A stretch of DNA of 64,000 nt. Source: WHSW01 sp963851045. GTDB lineage: Bacteria > Actinomycetota > Thermoleophilia > Solirubrobacterales > 70-9. Below the pieces are notes generated by a model that saw nothing but the letters and a program-made list of their open reading frames with translations, did no database searches and was not told the DNA's origin. Positions within the stretch are counted from its first letter, which is position 1, and each line of letters opens with the position of its first letter. The stretch is from positions 998,681 to 1,062,680 of the forward strand of contig CAWKNC010000001.1 in NCBI GenBank assembly GCA_963851045.1, given 5' to 3'. Shown one piece after another: positions 35,391 to 43,346 of the stretch. A program made the translations under genes and the position numbers.

Positions 35391-36503
35391 TTGCTCGAGC
35401 ACGCCTTCACCGGGCCAGAGTTCACTGTCGGAATCGAGGAGGAGCTGATGATCCTCGACCCGGAGGGGTGGGCGCTGTCGCCCTCGATCGACCGACTGCT
35501 GGGGGCGATGCCCGCAGACCTGTGCGATCAGGTGCATCCCGAGCTTCATCGAGCGGTCCTCGAGCTCGCGACGAGCCCGTGTTCGGGAGTGACGGAAGCC
35601 GCCAAGGAGCTCGCGGATCTGCGTCGCGCGGTGATCGCGACGGCGGCGGGGGAGGGCCTTGCGATCGGCGCCGCCGCGACGCATCCCTTCGCGATCGCCT
35701 CCGAACAGGCGACCACCGACAAGGAGCGATACCGCGAGCTCATCGACGAGCTCGGCATCATCGCCCGGCGCGAGGTCATCTTCGGCACCCACGTCCACGT
35801 CGCGATCGAGGACCCCGACCGCGCGATCTACGTGGCCGACGGCATCCGCCGCTATCTGCCGCTGTTCCTGGCGCTCTCGGTCAACTCGCCGTTTTGGGAG
35901 GGAGATCTGACCGGGCTGATGTCGTCGCGGGTGCCGGTGTTTCGCTCGTTCCCCCGCGAGGGGATCCCGCCCCACTACGGGACCTGGGAGATCTACTCAC
36001 ATCGGGTGGGCCAGATGATGCGAGCGGGAGCGATCTCCGACTACACCTTCATGTGGTGGGACGTTCGCACCCACGCCAAGCTAGGCACGGTCGAAACGCG
36101 GGTCTTCGACCAGCAGACGCGGGTTGAGCACACGGCCTCACTGGCTGCGCTCAACGTCAGCCTTGCCCACCGGCTCTGCGCGCGCTATGACGCGGGCGAG
36201 CCGTTGATCGAGTACCCGACGGAGCTGATCGACGACAACAAGATCCGCGCCGCGCGGCACGGGGTCGAGGGCAAGCTCGTCGACTTCCGCGCCGGCGCCC
36301 AGGTGGAGGCGGTGGCCATGGCACGCGAGCTGGTCGAGCTGCTCGCGCCGCACGCTGACGCGCTCGGCTGTCGCTCCGAGCTCGAGGGCGTCGAGGACAT
36401 CCTCGAGAACGGCACGGGTGCCCAGCGCCAGATCGCAATCTGGGAGCAAACTGGCGATCTGGCCGAACTCACGGCTGAGATCGCCGAGCACACCAAGCCG
36501 TAG
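35391..36503 (+). CDS. YbdK-type carboxylate-amine ligase (glutamate-cysteine ligase 2 family)
   Basis: ATP-grasp-like ligase of the GCS2 family, 370 residues. Motifs: FTVGIEEELMILDPEGWALS, FGTHVHVAIEDPD, the conserved SVNSPFWEGDLTGLMSSR and FMWWDVRTHAKLGTVETRVFD. The family has weak glutamate-cysteine ligase activity, and the physiological reaction in actinobacteria is unsettled. The start is TTG 35391. A -10-like TATAGG (35377-35382) lies so close that the message may be leaderless. Confidence 0.9.
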   Translation: MLEHAFTGPEFTVGIEEELMILDPEGWALSPSIDRLLGAMPADLCDQVHPELHRAVLELATSPCSGVTEAAKELADLRRAVIATAAGEGLAIGAAATHPFAIASEQATTDKERYRELIDELGIIARREVIFGTHVHVAIEDPDRAIYVADGIRRYLPLFLALSVNSPFWEGDLTGLMSSRVPVFRSFPREGIPPHYGTWEIYSHRVGQMMRAGAISDYTFMWWDVRTHAKLGTVETRVFDQQTRVEHTASLAALNVSLAHRLCARYDAGEPLIEYPTELIDDNKIRAARHGVEGKLVDFRAGAQVEAVAMARELVELLAPHADALGCRSELEGVEDILENGTGAQRQIAIWEQTGDLAELTAEIAEHTKP

Positions 36504-36529
36504 CGATAGTTGAGCCATACTTGGAGGCA

Positions 36530-37321
36530 GTGTCTGCCCCCGAGCTCTCCGTGATCTGCAAGAACTGTGGCGAGGAGGTAAGCCCCTACGTCACCGAGTG
36601 TCCCTACTGCGGGACGCGGCTGCGCAAGCGGGCGCCAAAGCTCGAGCGCGTTGGCGATGAGGTTCGCCTGCATGAGGATCGCCGCGCGAAGCGCCGGCGC
36701 AAGGCCGCCGACCGCCGCGCCGCCAGATCCGTCTCGTTCGAGCTCGCGGCGAAGCCATACGCGACGATCACGCTCCTCGCCGCGTCGGCGCTGTTGCTGA
36801 TCGTCCTGCGCGGCGCCGGGCTTGCTCTCACCGAGGTCGGCGCAATCGTCGGCCCTGTCGGCGACGAGTGGTGGCGGTACTTCGCCGCCCCGTTCGTCTA
36901 CGACAACGTCGGCTACCTGTTCGCCTGCGGGCTGGCGATCGCGATCTTCCTACCCGGCCTCGAAGCACGCGTTGGCATGGTGCCCGCTCTGCTGCTCGCG
37001 ATCGCGTGTGGCGCGCTCGGAATGTTGGCGGCAGACGGCCTCGACAGCGCTGTCGGCGACGGCTTCCCGCTCGCGGCGGGCGGCAACGGGATCGCGCTCG
37101 GGGTGTTCGCGGCTTGGTTTGTCATCCGCAACGCCGAGCGGCGCGCGGACCCGACCGACGAGTACGACCGGATCCCGGTCATCGTCGCGGCGGCGGTCCT
37201 GCTCGCCCTGCCGCTGGTTGACGACTTCGCCTCGGTCTGGGCCGGCCTCGCAGCGGCGGCGGTCGGCGCGGCCTGCGGTGCCGCCGCGACCTTCGGCGGG
37301 CGTTTGCCCGGCGACCGCTGA
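36530..37321 (+). CDS. Zinc-ribbon rhomboid-like membrane protein, catalytically dead
   Basis: About 263 residues. An N-terminal zinc ribbon (ICKNCGEEV and ECPYCGTRL, a CxxC pair) and a basic linker lead to about six TM helices arranged like rhomboid proteases (EWWRYFAAPFVYDNVGYLF; FLPGLEARVGMVPALLL; AGGNGIALGVFAAW). The rhomboid GxSG serine is replaced (GGNG) and the HxxxN helix has lost its His, so proteolysis is not expected. GTG 36530 is chosen; TTG 36521 is the alternative, and the GGAGG at 36523 sits unusually close to the GTG. It lies 10 bp upstream of the O-methyltransferase and 26 bp downstream of the ligase gene. Confidence 0.72.
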   Translation: MSAPELSVICKNCGEEVSPYVTECPYCGTRLRKRAPKLERVGDEVRLHEDRRAKRRRKAADRRAARSVSFELAAKPYATITLLAASALLLIVLRGAGLALTEVGAIVGPVGDEWWRYFAAPFVYDNVGYLFACGLAIAIFLPGLEARVGMVPALLLAIACGALGMLAADGLDSAVGDGFPLAAGGNGIALGVFAAWFVIRNAERRADPTDEYDRIPVIVAAAVLLALPLVDDFASVWAGLAAAAVGAACGAAATFGGRLPGDR

Positions 37322-37331
37322 GGAGGCCGCC

Positions 37332-37979
37332 ATCAGCAAGTTCACCGCACTCACCGACGAGCTTCACGACTACATCGTCGATCACGGAGCGCGCCAGGAT
37401 GAGGTGCTCGCCCGCATCGCGGCCGACACAGCGGCGATGGGGTCGATCGCGAGGATGCAGGTCGCCGCCGACCAGGGTGCGTTCATGACCCTGCTGTGCA
37501 AGGCGATCGGCGTCCGCGAGGCGCTCGAGCTCGGGACGTTCACCGGCTACTCGGCGATCTGCATCGCCCGCGGCCTCGCTGCGGGTGGGCGGCTGATCGC
37601 CTGCGAGCTCTCCGAGGAGTACGCCGAGATCGCGGCGACGAACTTCGCCGATGCCGGCGTCGCCGACCGGATCGAGATCCGCATCGGGGCAGCAGCCGAC
37701 ACGCTGCGAGCGCTGCCTGAGCGCGAGGCGTTCGACTTTGCCTTCATCGACGCCGACAAGGTCTCCTATCCCGAGTACTACGAGCTCGTGCTGGCTCGGA
37801 TGCGAGCCGGCGGCATGATCGTGGTCGACAACGTCCTCGCCGGAGGCGCCATCGTCAGACCGGACGGCGAGCAGTCACGTGCGACGAGCGAGCTCAACGA
37901 CGTGATCGCAGCCGACGAGCGCGTGGATGTCGCGATGGTCGGAATCGCAGACGGCCTCACGCTGGCGCTGAAGCGGTGA
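37332..37979 (+). CDS. SAM-dependent O-methyltransferase (class I, COMT/CCoAOMT-like)
   Basis: A 215-residue methyltransferase: EALELGTFTGYSAICIARGL is the SAM loop, FDFAFIDADKVSYPEYYELV the metal and acceptor motif, and GGMIVVDNVLAGG the next strand, typical of the metal-dependent catechol O-methyltransferase group. The frame has no ATG, GTG or TTG where the protein should begin. A perfect AGGAGG (37321-37326) stands 5 bp before ATC 37332, giving (I)SKFTALTDELHDYIV, the expected N-terminus. ATC is therefore the probable start, or a miscalled ATG. It overlaps the GNAT gene by 4 bp. Confidence 0.88.
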   Translation: MSKFTALTDELHDYIVDHGARQDEVLARIAADTAAMGSIARMQVAADQGAFMTLLCKAIGVREALELGTFTGYSAICIARGLAAGGRLIACELSEEYAEIAATNFADAGVADRIEIRIGAAADTLRALPEREAFDFAFIDADKVSYPEYYELVLARMRAGGMIVVDNVLAGGAIVRPDGEQSRATSELNDVIAADERVDVAMVGIADGLTLALKR

Positions 37980-38752
37980 ATCGAGACCAGGCCCTCAGCC
38001 TGCAAAAGCGCGCTCTGTGGGAGTGGGTGGGCGCGCTCGGCGGCTCCTCGCCGGGAGCGCATCTTTTCGAGGCCGATGGCGTTCGCGGCGCGATCGTCCC
38101 CGCGTGCCCGGTGCGCTCGGTGGCGAACTCGATCGCCTACGAGAGTGCCGGCGCTCTCGAGTCGGCGCTCGCCGATCTCGCCCCGGCCTATGAGGCAGCA
38201 GGGGTCCTCGCTCACACCGTGTGGGTCCCGGAGTTCGACGACGCGGCAATCGGGGCGCTCGAGGCCGCCGGGTACGTCGTGGATGGGACGCCCGCCGCGA
38301 TGGCGCTGGAGCTCGACCGCTTCGAGCCGCTCGACCACGACGACCTCGAATGGGACACCAACGTGGCGCCGGAGGATCTGGGTCGGCTCAACGACCTCGG
38401 CTACGACCTGGCGCCAGAGGAGGGACTGGCGACGGCGCTCACCGTCAAGCATCCCGACGTCACCCTCTACGAGGCGCGTGTGGGCGGGGAGGTGGCCAGT
38501 GTGCTCGGAACCATGGATCACCCGAGACAGGCCCCGAAGGACCTCGGCTTTTACTTCGTCGCGACCCATCCGGATCACCGTGGCGCGGGTCTGGCGAGCC
38601 GCCTGATGAGCGTCGCGTTGGCCGATGCGCGCGAGCGCGGGTTCGCCAGCTCGAGCCTGCAGTCGTCCAAGATGGGTCAGCCCGTGTATGAGCGCCTCGG
38701 CTTCGAATCCCCCTTTCGCCTGCGGATGTACGAGCATCGGGTGGCGGCGTGA
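37976..38752 (+). CDS. GNAT family N-acetyltransferase
   Basis: A 258-residue protein with the acetyl-CoA-binding motif FYFVATHPDHRGAGLASRLM in the C-terminal half and a QPVYERLGFESPFRL GNAT ending. The N-terminal half is a weakly conserved extension (FEADGVRGAIVPACPVRSVA) as in tandem or 'two-lobed' GNATs. The acceptor is unknown. It starts with GTG overlapping the methyltransferase stop and ends overlapping the next small gene by 4 bp. Confidence 0.87.
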   Translation: MNRDQALSLQKRALWEWVGALGGSSPGAHLFEADGVRGAIVPACPVRSVANSIAYESAGALESALADLAPAYEAAGVLAHTVWVPEFDDAAIGALEAAGYVVDGTPAAMALELDRFEPLDHDDLEWDTNVAPEDLGRLNDLGYDLAPEEGLATALTVKHPDVTLYEARVGGEVASVLGTMDHPRQAPKDLGFYFVATHPDHRGAGLASRLMSVALADARERGFASSSLQSSKMGQPVYERLGFESPFRLRMYEHRVAA

Positions 38753-39054
38753 CCTACTCGGACGAGCAGATCGAGGCGGCGGTCGAGGCGCTCTCGCACG
38801 AGGGTGCCTTCGACGAGGCCGAGGCGGTGGTCGGAAGAGCCGCGCCCGGTCTGCAGAAGATCCTCGCTCAGGCGCTCGCCTCAGACGGATGGTTTGCCGA
38901 GTCGCACGAGAACGAGTTGCGCAAGGTCCTGGAGATCTCCGACGCAGCCGAGCGCGCCACCGCCCTGCGGACGCTGCTTGCCGAGGAAACGCGAATGGGG
39001 ATGCTGATCGGCGTCGCGGTGGGCTGGGCACTTGCGGAGCGCTTGAACGAATAG
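38749..39054 (+). CDS. Small hypothetical helical protein
   Basis: A 101-residue soluble, mostly helical, acidic protein (YSDEQIEAAVEALSHEGAFD; GLQKILAQALASDGWFAES) with a short hydrophobic C-terminal helix (MGMLIGVAVGWALAERLN). It overlaps the GNAT gene by 4 bp, so it is probably co-translated as the last gene of the ligase-to-GNAT operon. No family is recognised. Confidence 0.68.
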   Translation: MTYSDEQIEAAVEALSHEGAFDEAEAVVGRAAPGLQKILAQALASDGWFAESHENELRKVLEISDAAERATALRTLLAEETRMGMLIGVAVGWALAERLNE

Positions 39055-39217
39055 TGCGGGCGCCGGGCTGATCGATCGAACCATCGCAATCTCCTGCGAT
39101 CGAGGGATACTCAATCCACCTGCATTCCGACCGATGGGATGAGGAGGAAAACGGCGCCGCTGCCGACAATGCAGATCCCCCCTAACCCCCACGTCGTGGG
39201 AGCAGATGGGACCTCAT

Positions 39218-39364
39218 ATGGGCGAAATGGATCTCACCCGAATCGCATCCGAAGGAAAACTTCGGGAAGGAATCCCGATTGTGATGCGCGAGGCCCGGTC
39301 TTCTTCATACGGCGCTCCGGGCACTGGCCCCACCGGTGTCCGGTCCCGTTCCCGGTTGTCTTAG
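39218..39364 (+). CDS. Candidate 48-residue small protein
   Basis: ATG 39218 to TAG 39364: starts MGEMDLTRIASEGKLREG and ends with a Ser/Gly/Pro/Arg-rich half. A GGGA lies 6 bp before the ATG. The stop codon falls inside the left arm of a 12-bp hairpin, which would fit a terminator for a short transcript. Third-position GC is lower than in neighbouring genes, so it may be noncoding. A competing frame (39139-39417) is also open. Speculative. Confidence 0.25.
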   Translation: MGEMDLTRIASEGKLREGIPIVMREARSSSYGAPGTGPTGVRSRSRLS

Positions 39365-39393
39365 TCCGAGGTCACGGAGGGCCTCGGACTAAG
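39360..39393. terminator. Perfect 12-bp hairpin before the two-component genes
   Basis: CTTAGTCCGAGG (39360-39371) and CCTCGGACTAAG (39382-39393) are exact reverse complements with a 10-nt loop. No T-tract follows on the plus strand. The hairpin may end upstream transcription, act as a leader element of the response-regulator gene, or be a palindromic repeat. Confidence 0.55.
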
Positions 39394-39426
39394 GCGTCGG
39401 GCTCCGCCATAGACTGATTGGCGCCG

Positions 39427-40077
39427 ATGACTGCTCGCCACGAACGCGTGAAGGTCCTGGTGGCCGACGATCACCCGATCTATCGGGAGGGGATCGTTCG
39501 GGCGGTCAAGGACCGGCCGGAGCTCGAGCTCGTCGGCGAGGCCGCGGACGGCCGAGATGCGCTCGACCAGCTCAAGCGCCTCGGCGTCGAGGTCGCCGTC
39601 CTCGATATCCGCATGCCGGGGCTCGACGGAACCCAGGTGCTCTCGGCCATGCGCCGCGAGGGCCTGGAGACCGAGGTGCTGTTCCTCTCCGCATTCATGG
39701 AACCCGAGCTCGCCTACCGCACCGTCGCCGCGGGTGCAAAGGGCTATCTCTCGAAGGAGTCCTCGCGCCAGGAGGTCTGCGACGCGATCGTGACGATCTC
39801 CCGCGGGGGCACCGCGCTTGCCGCGGAGGCTCAGGCCGGTCTGGCGGCCCAGATCCAGGAGCGCGAGCGCAGCGGTGGGCCCCTGAAGCTCACCGATCGC
39901 GAGCAGGAGGTGCTCCATCTCGTCGCCGACGGTTTCTCGGCGCCGGAGATCGGCAAGCACATCCACCTCTCGACGACGACCGTCAAGAGCCACCTCCACT
40001 CGCTCTACGAGAAGCTTGGCGTCTCCGACCGCGCCGCCGCCGTCGCCGAGGCGATGCGACGCGGAATGCTCGAGTAG
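39427..40077 (+). CDS. NarL/FixJ-type response regulator
   Basis: A 216-residue DNA-binding regulator. The receiver domain has acidic pocket D14-D15 (VLVADDHPIYREG), phospho-acceptor D60 (VAVLDIRMPGLDG) and Lys in AGAKGYLSKESS. The LuxR-type HTH is LTDREQEVLHLVADGFSAPE followed by HLSTTTVKSHLHSLYEKLG. ATG 39427 is preferred over TTG 39418 because it keeps the normal short N-terminus. It is followed after 4 bp by a histidine kinase, its likely partner. Confidence 0.92.
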   Translation: MTARHERVKVLVADDHPIYREGIVRAVKDRPELELVGEAADGRDALDQLKRLGVEVAVLDIRMPGLDGTQVLSAMRREGLETEVLFLSAFMEPELAYRTVAAGAKGYLSKESSRQEVCDAIVTISRGGTALAAEAQAGLAAQIQERERSGGPLKLTDREQEVLHLVADGFSAPEIGKHIHLSTTTVKSHLHSLYEKLGVSDRAAAVAEAMRRGMLE

Positions 40078-40081
40078 GGCT

Positions 40082-40786
40082 GTGGCTGCCAACGGCTCGT
40101 CCGAGGACGTGCTGCGGGCCGAGAACGCGGCGCTTCGCGAAGAGCTCGACAGCTGCCGCCAGCTCGTCGCACAGGTCCTCGACGCCGAGGACTCCGCACG
40201 CCGGCGAATCGCGCAGCTGATTCACGACGATGCGCTTCAGAACCTGCTCGCCGCAAACCAGGAGCTGATGGAGGCCGCGCCGGGACGCGTGCAGGTCAAG
40301 CGCGCCCACGAGGTCGTCGAGGGAACAATCGGGCGCCTGCGTGAGGCGATGATGGCGCTTCATCCGGTGACCCTCGAACAGGGCGGCTTCGAGACGGCTC
40401 TCGGCGCCGTGGCGCGCCAGGCGGCACGACAGGGCGGCTTCAACATCGACCTGGACATCGATCCGCGCGCGCTTGACATCGCGGACACCCTGCTGCTGGC
40501 GATCGCACGCGAGCTGCTCAACAACGCCGCACGCCACGCGAAGGCCGAGGTGGTGACCGTGACCCTGCGAAGGGATGACGAGGCGCTTGAGCTCGAGGTA
40601 ACCGACGACGGGCGCGGAATGGCGGCCGGCCGGCGCGAGGAGGCGCTCTCACAGGGTCACATCGGCCTCGCCTCGGTGCACGAGCGGGTCCGGTCGGTGA
40701 ATGGCGCCTTCACCGTCGAGAGCTCGGCGTCGGGCACGCGCGCGTTGGCACGGCTGCCCCTGGCAGACGTGCTCGCCGTGGGCTGA
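40082..40786 (+). CDS. Sensor-less cytoplasmic histidine kinase (HisKA_3 family)
   Basis: 234 residues starting with GTG 40082. A coiled-coil stretch (ENAALREELDSCRQLVAQVL) precedes the dimerisation domain ARRRIAQLIHDDALQNLLAA, whose His is the phospho-acceptor. The ATPase domain has the N-box (AIARELLNNAARHA) and G-boxes (VTDDGRGMAAG; GHIGLASVHERV). No transmembrane helix, PAS or GAF domain is present, so the signal must come from a partner or the coiled coil. It forms a NarL-type pair with the gene before it. Confidence 0.88.
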   Translation: MAANGSSEDVLRAENAALREELDSCRQLVAQVLDAEDSARRRIAQLIHDDALQNLLAANQELMEAAPGRVQVKRAHEVVEGTIGRLREAMMALHPVTLEQGGFETALGAVARQAARQGGFNIDLDIDPRALDIADTLLLAIARELLNNAARHAKAEVVTVTLRRDDEALELEVTDDGRGMAAGRREEALSQGHIGLASVHERVRSVNGAFTVESSASGTRALARLPLADVLAVG

Positions 40787-40793
40787 GCTGGCT

Positions 40794-42557
40794 CTACTCG
40801 GCGGCGGGGGCGACGACAGGGTCCGCGACTGGCGCCGGGTCCGCGACTGGCGCTGGGTCGACGGCAGGCGCCGGGTCCACCGCAGGCGCTGAGTCGACGG
40901 TGGTCTCGCCCTGAACAACGGTTGGCGGGACCGTGGGCCCGGGCGTGGAGGCAGGCGGGGTATCGCCGGGCTTCGGTCCCGTTGCGACCGGTTGCTGGGG
41001 GGTGGTGGTCGGAGCACCGCTTGGTGGCGGTGCGCTTGACGGCGGCGGGCCGGAGCCGCTCACCTCGACGTCGAGCTCTGCGTCGTCCTGTTCCTCCGTG
41101 CCGCTGCCGCCGGCCGCCGGGCCGACGACCGCGGTGGCGGGGGTGTAAGTCTCGTCCGGGGTGGCGGTGCCGTGGCCGCCTGGCGCGGGGCCATCGACAG
41201 GAGCGGTCGCCGCGGGGACCTCCTCGGTCGCGCCACCGGTGGGTGTGTCGGAGACGGCCGCAGCACCGTCGGCCACGGGGGCCTCAGCGGCTGGGGCGGC
41301 GGTAACGGTCACTGTTCCTGCCGCCGAGTCGACCTTGACCTTCGCGCCACCGGCGGTCACGTGCTCGGCCGCGTTAACGGGTGCCTTGGTCGATGCGACG
41401 GCCGTCTTCGCCGCTGTCTCGGGGGCGTCGGAATAAATCTGCTTGACCTCGACGGCTCCAGCAGTGAGCAGCGCCGCGGTTGCGGCGGTTGCTGCGGCCT
41501 TGGCGCCGATCGCGCCCGTGAGTCCGCCAGCCGCAACGCCTCCGAGCCCTGCTCCGCCCGCCGCGCCGGCGCCACCGACGGCTGCGCTGCCGAGCCCAAC
41601 GCTTGTCGCTGCGCCGCCTCCTGCGCCCGCCACCGCGGCGCCACCGCCGGCCACTGCAGCGCTGCCGCCACCGGCGACCGCGCCACCTCCGGCGAGCCCC
41701 CCGCCACTCGCGGCAGACCCTGTCGCCGCAGAACCGCCGCCTCCCCAACCGAACTTCGCGATCAGGCCCTTGTAGAGAAGGGCCAGCGGACCGATTGGTG
41801 CGAGCGCGGCAAGCGCCTTGGTGTTCGAGCGAAGCTGGCTGCGGAAATCTGCGCACTGGTCGCAGCGCTTGACGTGATGGCGAACCGGGCCGGTGGCCTT
41901 GCGCAGACCCTCGGCCGCCTCGGCAAGTTCGAGCCGGACCTCACCACACGTGAGCTGGCGCGACTGCGACGCCTCGGCGAGCGACATCCGCGCGCGGACG
42001 AGCAGCGATTTCACCGCGGGAATCGTCGTGTCCATCGTGACGGCGATCTCCTCGTAGGAGAGGGCGTCCATCTCGCGCAGGAGCAGCGCCGTGCGCTGGG
42101 TCTCGGGGAGGTCGCCGACGTCGACAACCAACGCCCGGAAGTCCTCGCGGTTCTGGACGCGCTCGGCGGTGGTGACGCCACCCTCGCCGACCATGATGTC
42201 CATGCTGTCCTGGCCCTCGGGGACGGGCCGGCGCAGATGGTTGAGGCAGCGATTGCGCGAGATCCGGTACAGCCACGGCCGCACGTTGATCGGCCGCTCG
42301 TCGGCGATCATCGCGGCGTGCGCCTTGACGAAGACCTCCTGGAGAACATCCTCGGCGTCCTCGGTCGAGCGCAGCATGTGGCGACAGAAGGCGAGAAGCC
42401 GCGAGTGGTAGCGGTCGAAGAGGACCTCGAAGGCGTGCTCATTGCCCGCCCGGATCATCGCCACCAGGCGCGCGTCACCTTGAAGCTTTAAGAGGGGCGA
42501 CCTCCGGCCGAGAATGCCGGTACGCGCGTGGGCGTGTGTGAGCGTTGAAGCCTCCAT
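40794..42557 (-). CDS. ECF sigma factor fused to a zinc anti-sigma motif and long Gly/Ala then Pro/Thr-rich tail
   Basis: 587 residues. Region 2 (FEVLFDRYHSRLLAFCRHML; AEDVLQEVFVKAHA; RPWLYRISRNRCLNHLRR) and region 4 (LPETQRTALLLREMDALSYE; AVTMDTTIPAVKSLLVRARM) are complete. They are followed by a zf-HC2/ZAS-like motif with C204, H228, C232 and C235 (HxxxCxxC), normally found in separate anti-sigma factors. A weakly hydrophobic Gly/Ala-rich stretch (about 250-390) and a Pro/Thr/Ala tail of about 200 residues complete it. ATG 42557 is used; GTG 42581 is the alternative. Membrane tethering of the tail is a guess. Convergent with the histidine kinase. Confidence 0.88.
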   Translation of the reverse strand: MEASTLTHAHARTGILGRRSPLLKLQGDARLVAMIRAGNEHAFEVLFDRYHSRLLAFCRHMLRSTEDAEDVLQEVFVKAHAAMIADERPINVRPWLYRISRNRCLNHLRRPVPEGQDSMDIMVGEGGVTTAERVQNREDFRALVVDVGDLPETQRTALLLREMDALSYEEIAVTMDTTIPAVKSLLVRARMSLAEASQSRQLTCGEVRLELAEAAEGLRKATGPVRHHVKRCDQCADFRSQLRSNTKALAALAPIGPLALLYKGLIAKFGWGGGGSAATGSAASGGGLAGGGAVAGGGSAAVAGGGAAVAGAGGGAATSVGLGSAAVGGAGAAGGAGLGGVAAGGLTGAIGAKAAATAATAALLTAGAVEVKQIYSDAPETAAKTAVASTKAPVNAAEHVTAGGAKVKVDSAAGTVTVTAAPAAEAPVADGAAAVSDTPTGGATEEVPAATAPVDGPAPGGHGTATPDETYTPATAVVGPAAGGSGTEEQDDAELDVEVSGSGPPPSSAPPPSGAPTTTPQQPVATGPKPGDTPPASTPGPTVPPTVVQGETTVDSAPAVDPAPAVDPAPVADPAPVADPVVAPAAE

Positions 42558-42625
42558 AAACCGCGGGTTCCGCTTCCCCACTTACAGAACACCGTAACAG
42601 CCGTCAAGTTGCGCCTGGACGGAAA

Positions 42626-42710
42626 TGCCGGGGGCGGGATTCGAACCCACATGTCCTTGCGGACAATCGGTTTTAAGCCGATCGCGTATAGCCAGTTCCG
42701 CCACCCCGGC
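42626..42710 (-). tRNA. tRNA-Leu (anticodon TAA)
   Basis: An 85-nt class II tRNA. The acceptor stem is GCCGGGG/CCCCGGC with discriminator A. The D-arm is GCGGAACTGGCTATACGC, and the anticodon stem is ATCGG/CCGAT around loop CTTAAAA, giving anticodon TAA. A long variable arm (TGTCCGCAAGGACA) and T-loop TTCGAAT complete it. The CCA end is not encoded. It reads UUA/UUG leucine codons, which are rare in this GC-rich DNA. Confidence 0.96.
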
Positions 42711-42751
42711 GGGCGTCTGGCGATCGTAATGCCAGAGGCGCGGTTAGCCCG

Positions 42752-43330
42752 CTAGGCCGTCAGTTTCGCGACCAGCTCGACTGCCTCCGCGTTGGTCAGT
42801 CCCTGGCCGTGCACCAGCGAACGCCACGTGTCGAGCTGTAGCGCGTGACCGATCGCCGCCCGCACGTGCCTGCGCCTGGCGCCGCGCAGCCGGCGCCCCT
42901 CCATCAGGCGGTCCGCGAGATAGTCGAGCATCACCGACAGTGCCTGCATGCGCACGGCGATCGCCGGCACGCGGGGCGCGTCGCGCATGAGCTTCGCGAG
43001 CGTGTCGCCGGTCTCCTCGTAGAAGTCGTAAAAGCTCGCGAGCGCCGCGCGAAGTCGCTCGTCGGGGTCGCTCAGCTCCAGCCAGGGTCTTGGGTCGGGC
43101 GCGGGGTGAAGGGTCGCCCAGTGGTTGCTGCACGCATCGACCAGCGCCTCCTCGTCGGGGAAGTGGCGGTAGACGGTTGCGCGCTGCACGCCCGCTGCGT
43201 CGGCGATCGCGCTAACGGTGGTTCGGGCCGGGCCGACGGTCTCGTGCAGATTCATCGTCGCCTCGGTGATCCGCAGCTTGGTCTGGGCCTCCGACTCGGC
43301 CCGCTTGCTCTTTTTGTATTCACGAGACAT
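42752..43330 (-). CDS. TetR/AcrR family transcriptional regulator
   Basis: 192 residues. The N-terminal HTH is TKLRITEATMNLHETVGPAR followed by TTVSAIADAAGVQRATVYRHFPDEEAL, the canonical TetR DNA-recognition block. The rest is an all-helical ligand domain. It is divergent from the cupin gene, and the gap holds a near-perfect inverted repeat over the cupin promoter start site, so it probably represses the cupin gene and itself. Confidence 0.92.
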   Translation of the reverse strand: MSREYKKSKRAESEAQTKLRITEATMNLHETVGPARTTVSAIADAAGVQRATVYRHFPDEEALVDACSNHWATLHPAPDPRPWLELSDPDERLRAALASFYDFYEETGDTLAKLMRDAPRVPAIAVRMQALSVMLDYLADRLMEGRRLRGARRRHVRAAIGHALQLDTWRSLVHGQGLTNAEAVELVAKLTA

Positions 43331-43346
43331 ATCTGTTCAATCAATC

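Larger units (their letters stand above)
39055..39426. other. 372-bp AT-richer intergenic region with several hairpins
   Basis: The largest gene-poor gap of the window. Seen in order: ATCGCA/TGCGAT hairpin (39083-39100), a -10-like GGGATACT (39104-39111), CCGAAG-gaaaa-CTTCGG hairpin (39249-39265) with a GNRA-like pentaloop, a possible 48-codon ORF (39218-39364), and a perfect 12-bp hairpin (39360-39393). Composition is visibly less GC-rich than the flanks. It may be a structured leader or small-RNA locus upstream of the two-component genes. No known riboswitch or ncRNA family was recognised. Confidence 0.5.

Noticed and set aside
39139..39417. 92-codon plus-strand frame in the intergenic region
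   Set aside because: Pro/His/Arg-rich with no hydrophobic core, and it ends in the next gene's leader. The 48-codon frame looks slightly better, though also weak.
40794..41760. Highly repetitive GGC/GCC and CCG tracts suggesting a microsatellite or CRISPR-like array
   Set aside because: In frame with the sigma-factor tail (Gly/Ala and Pro/Ala), with no spacer structure.
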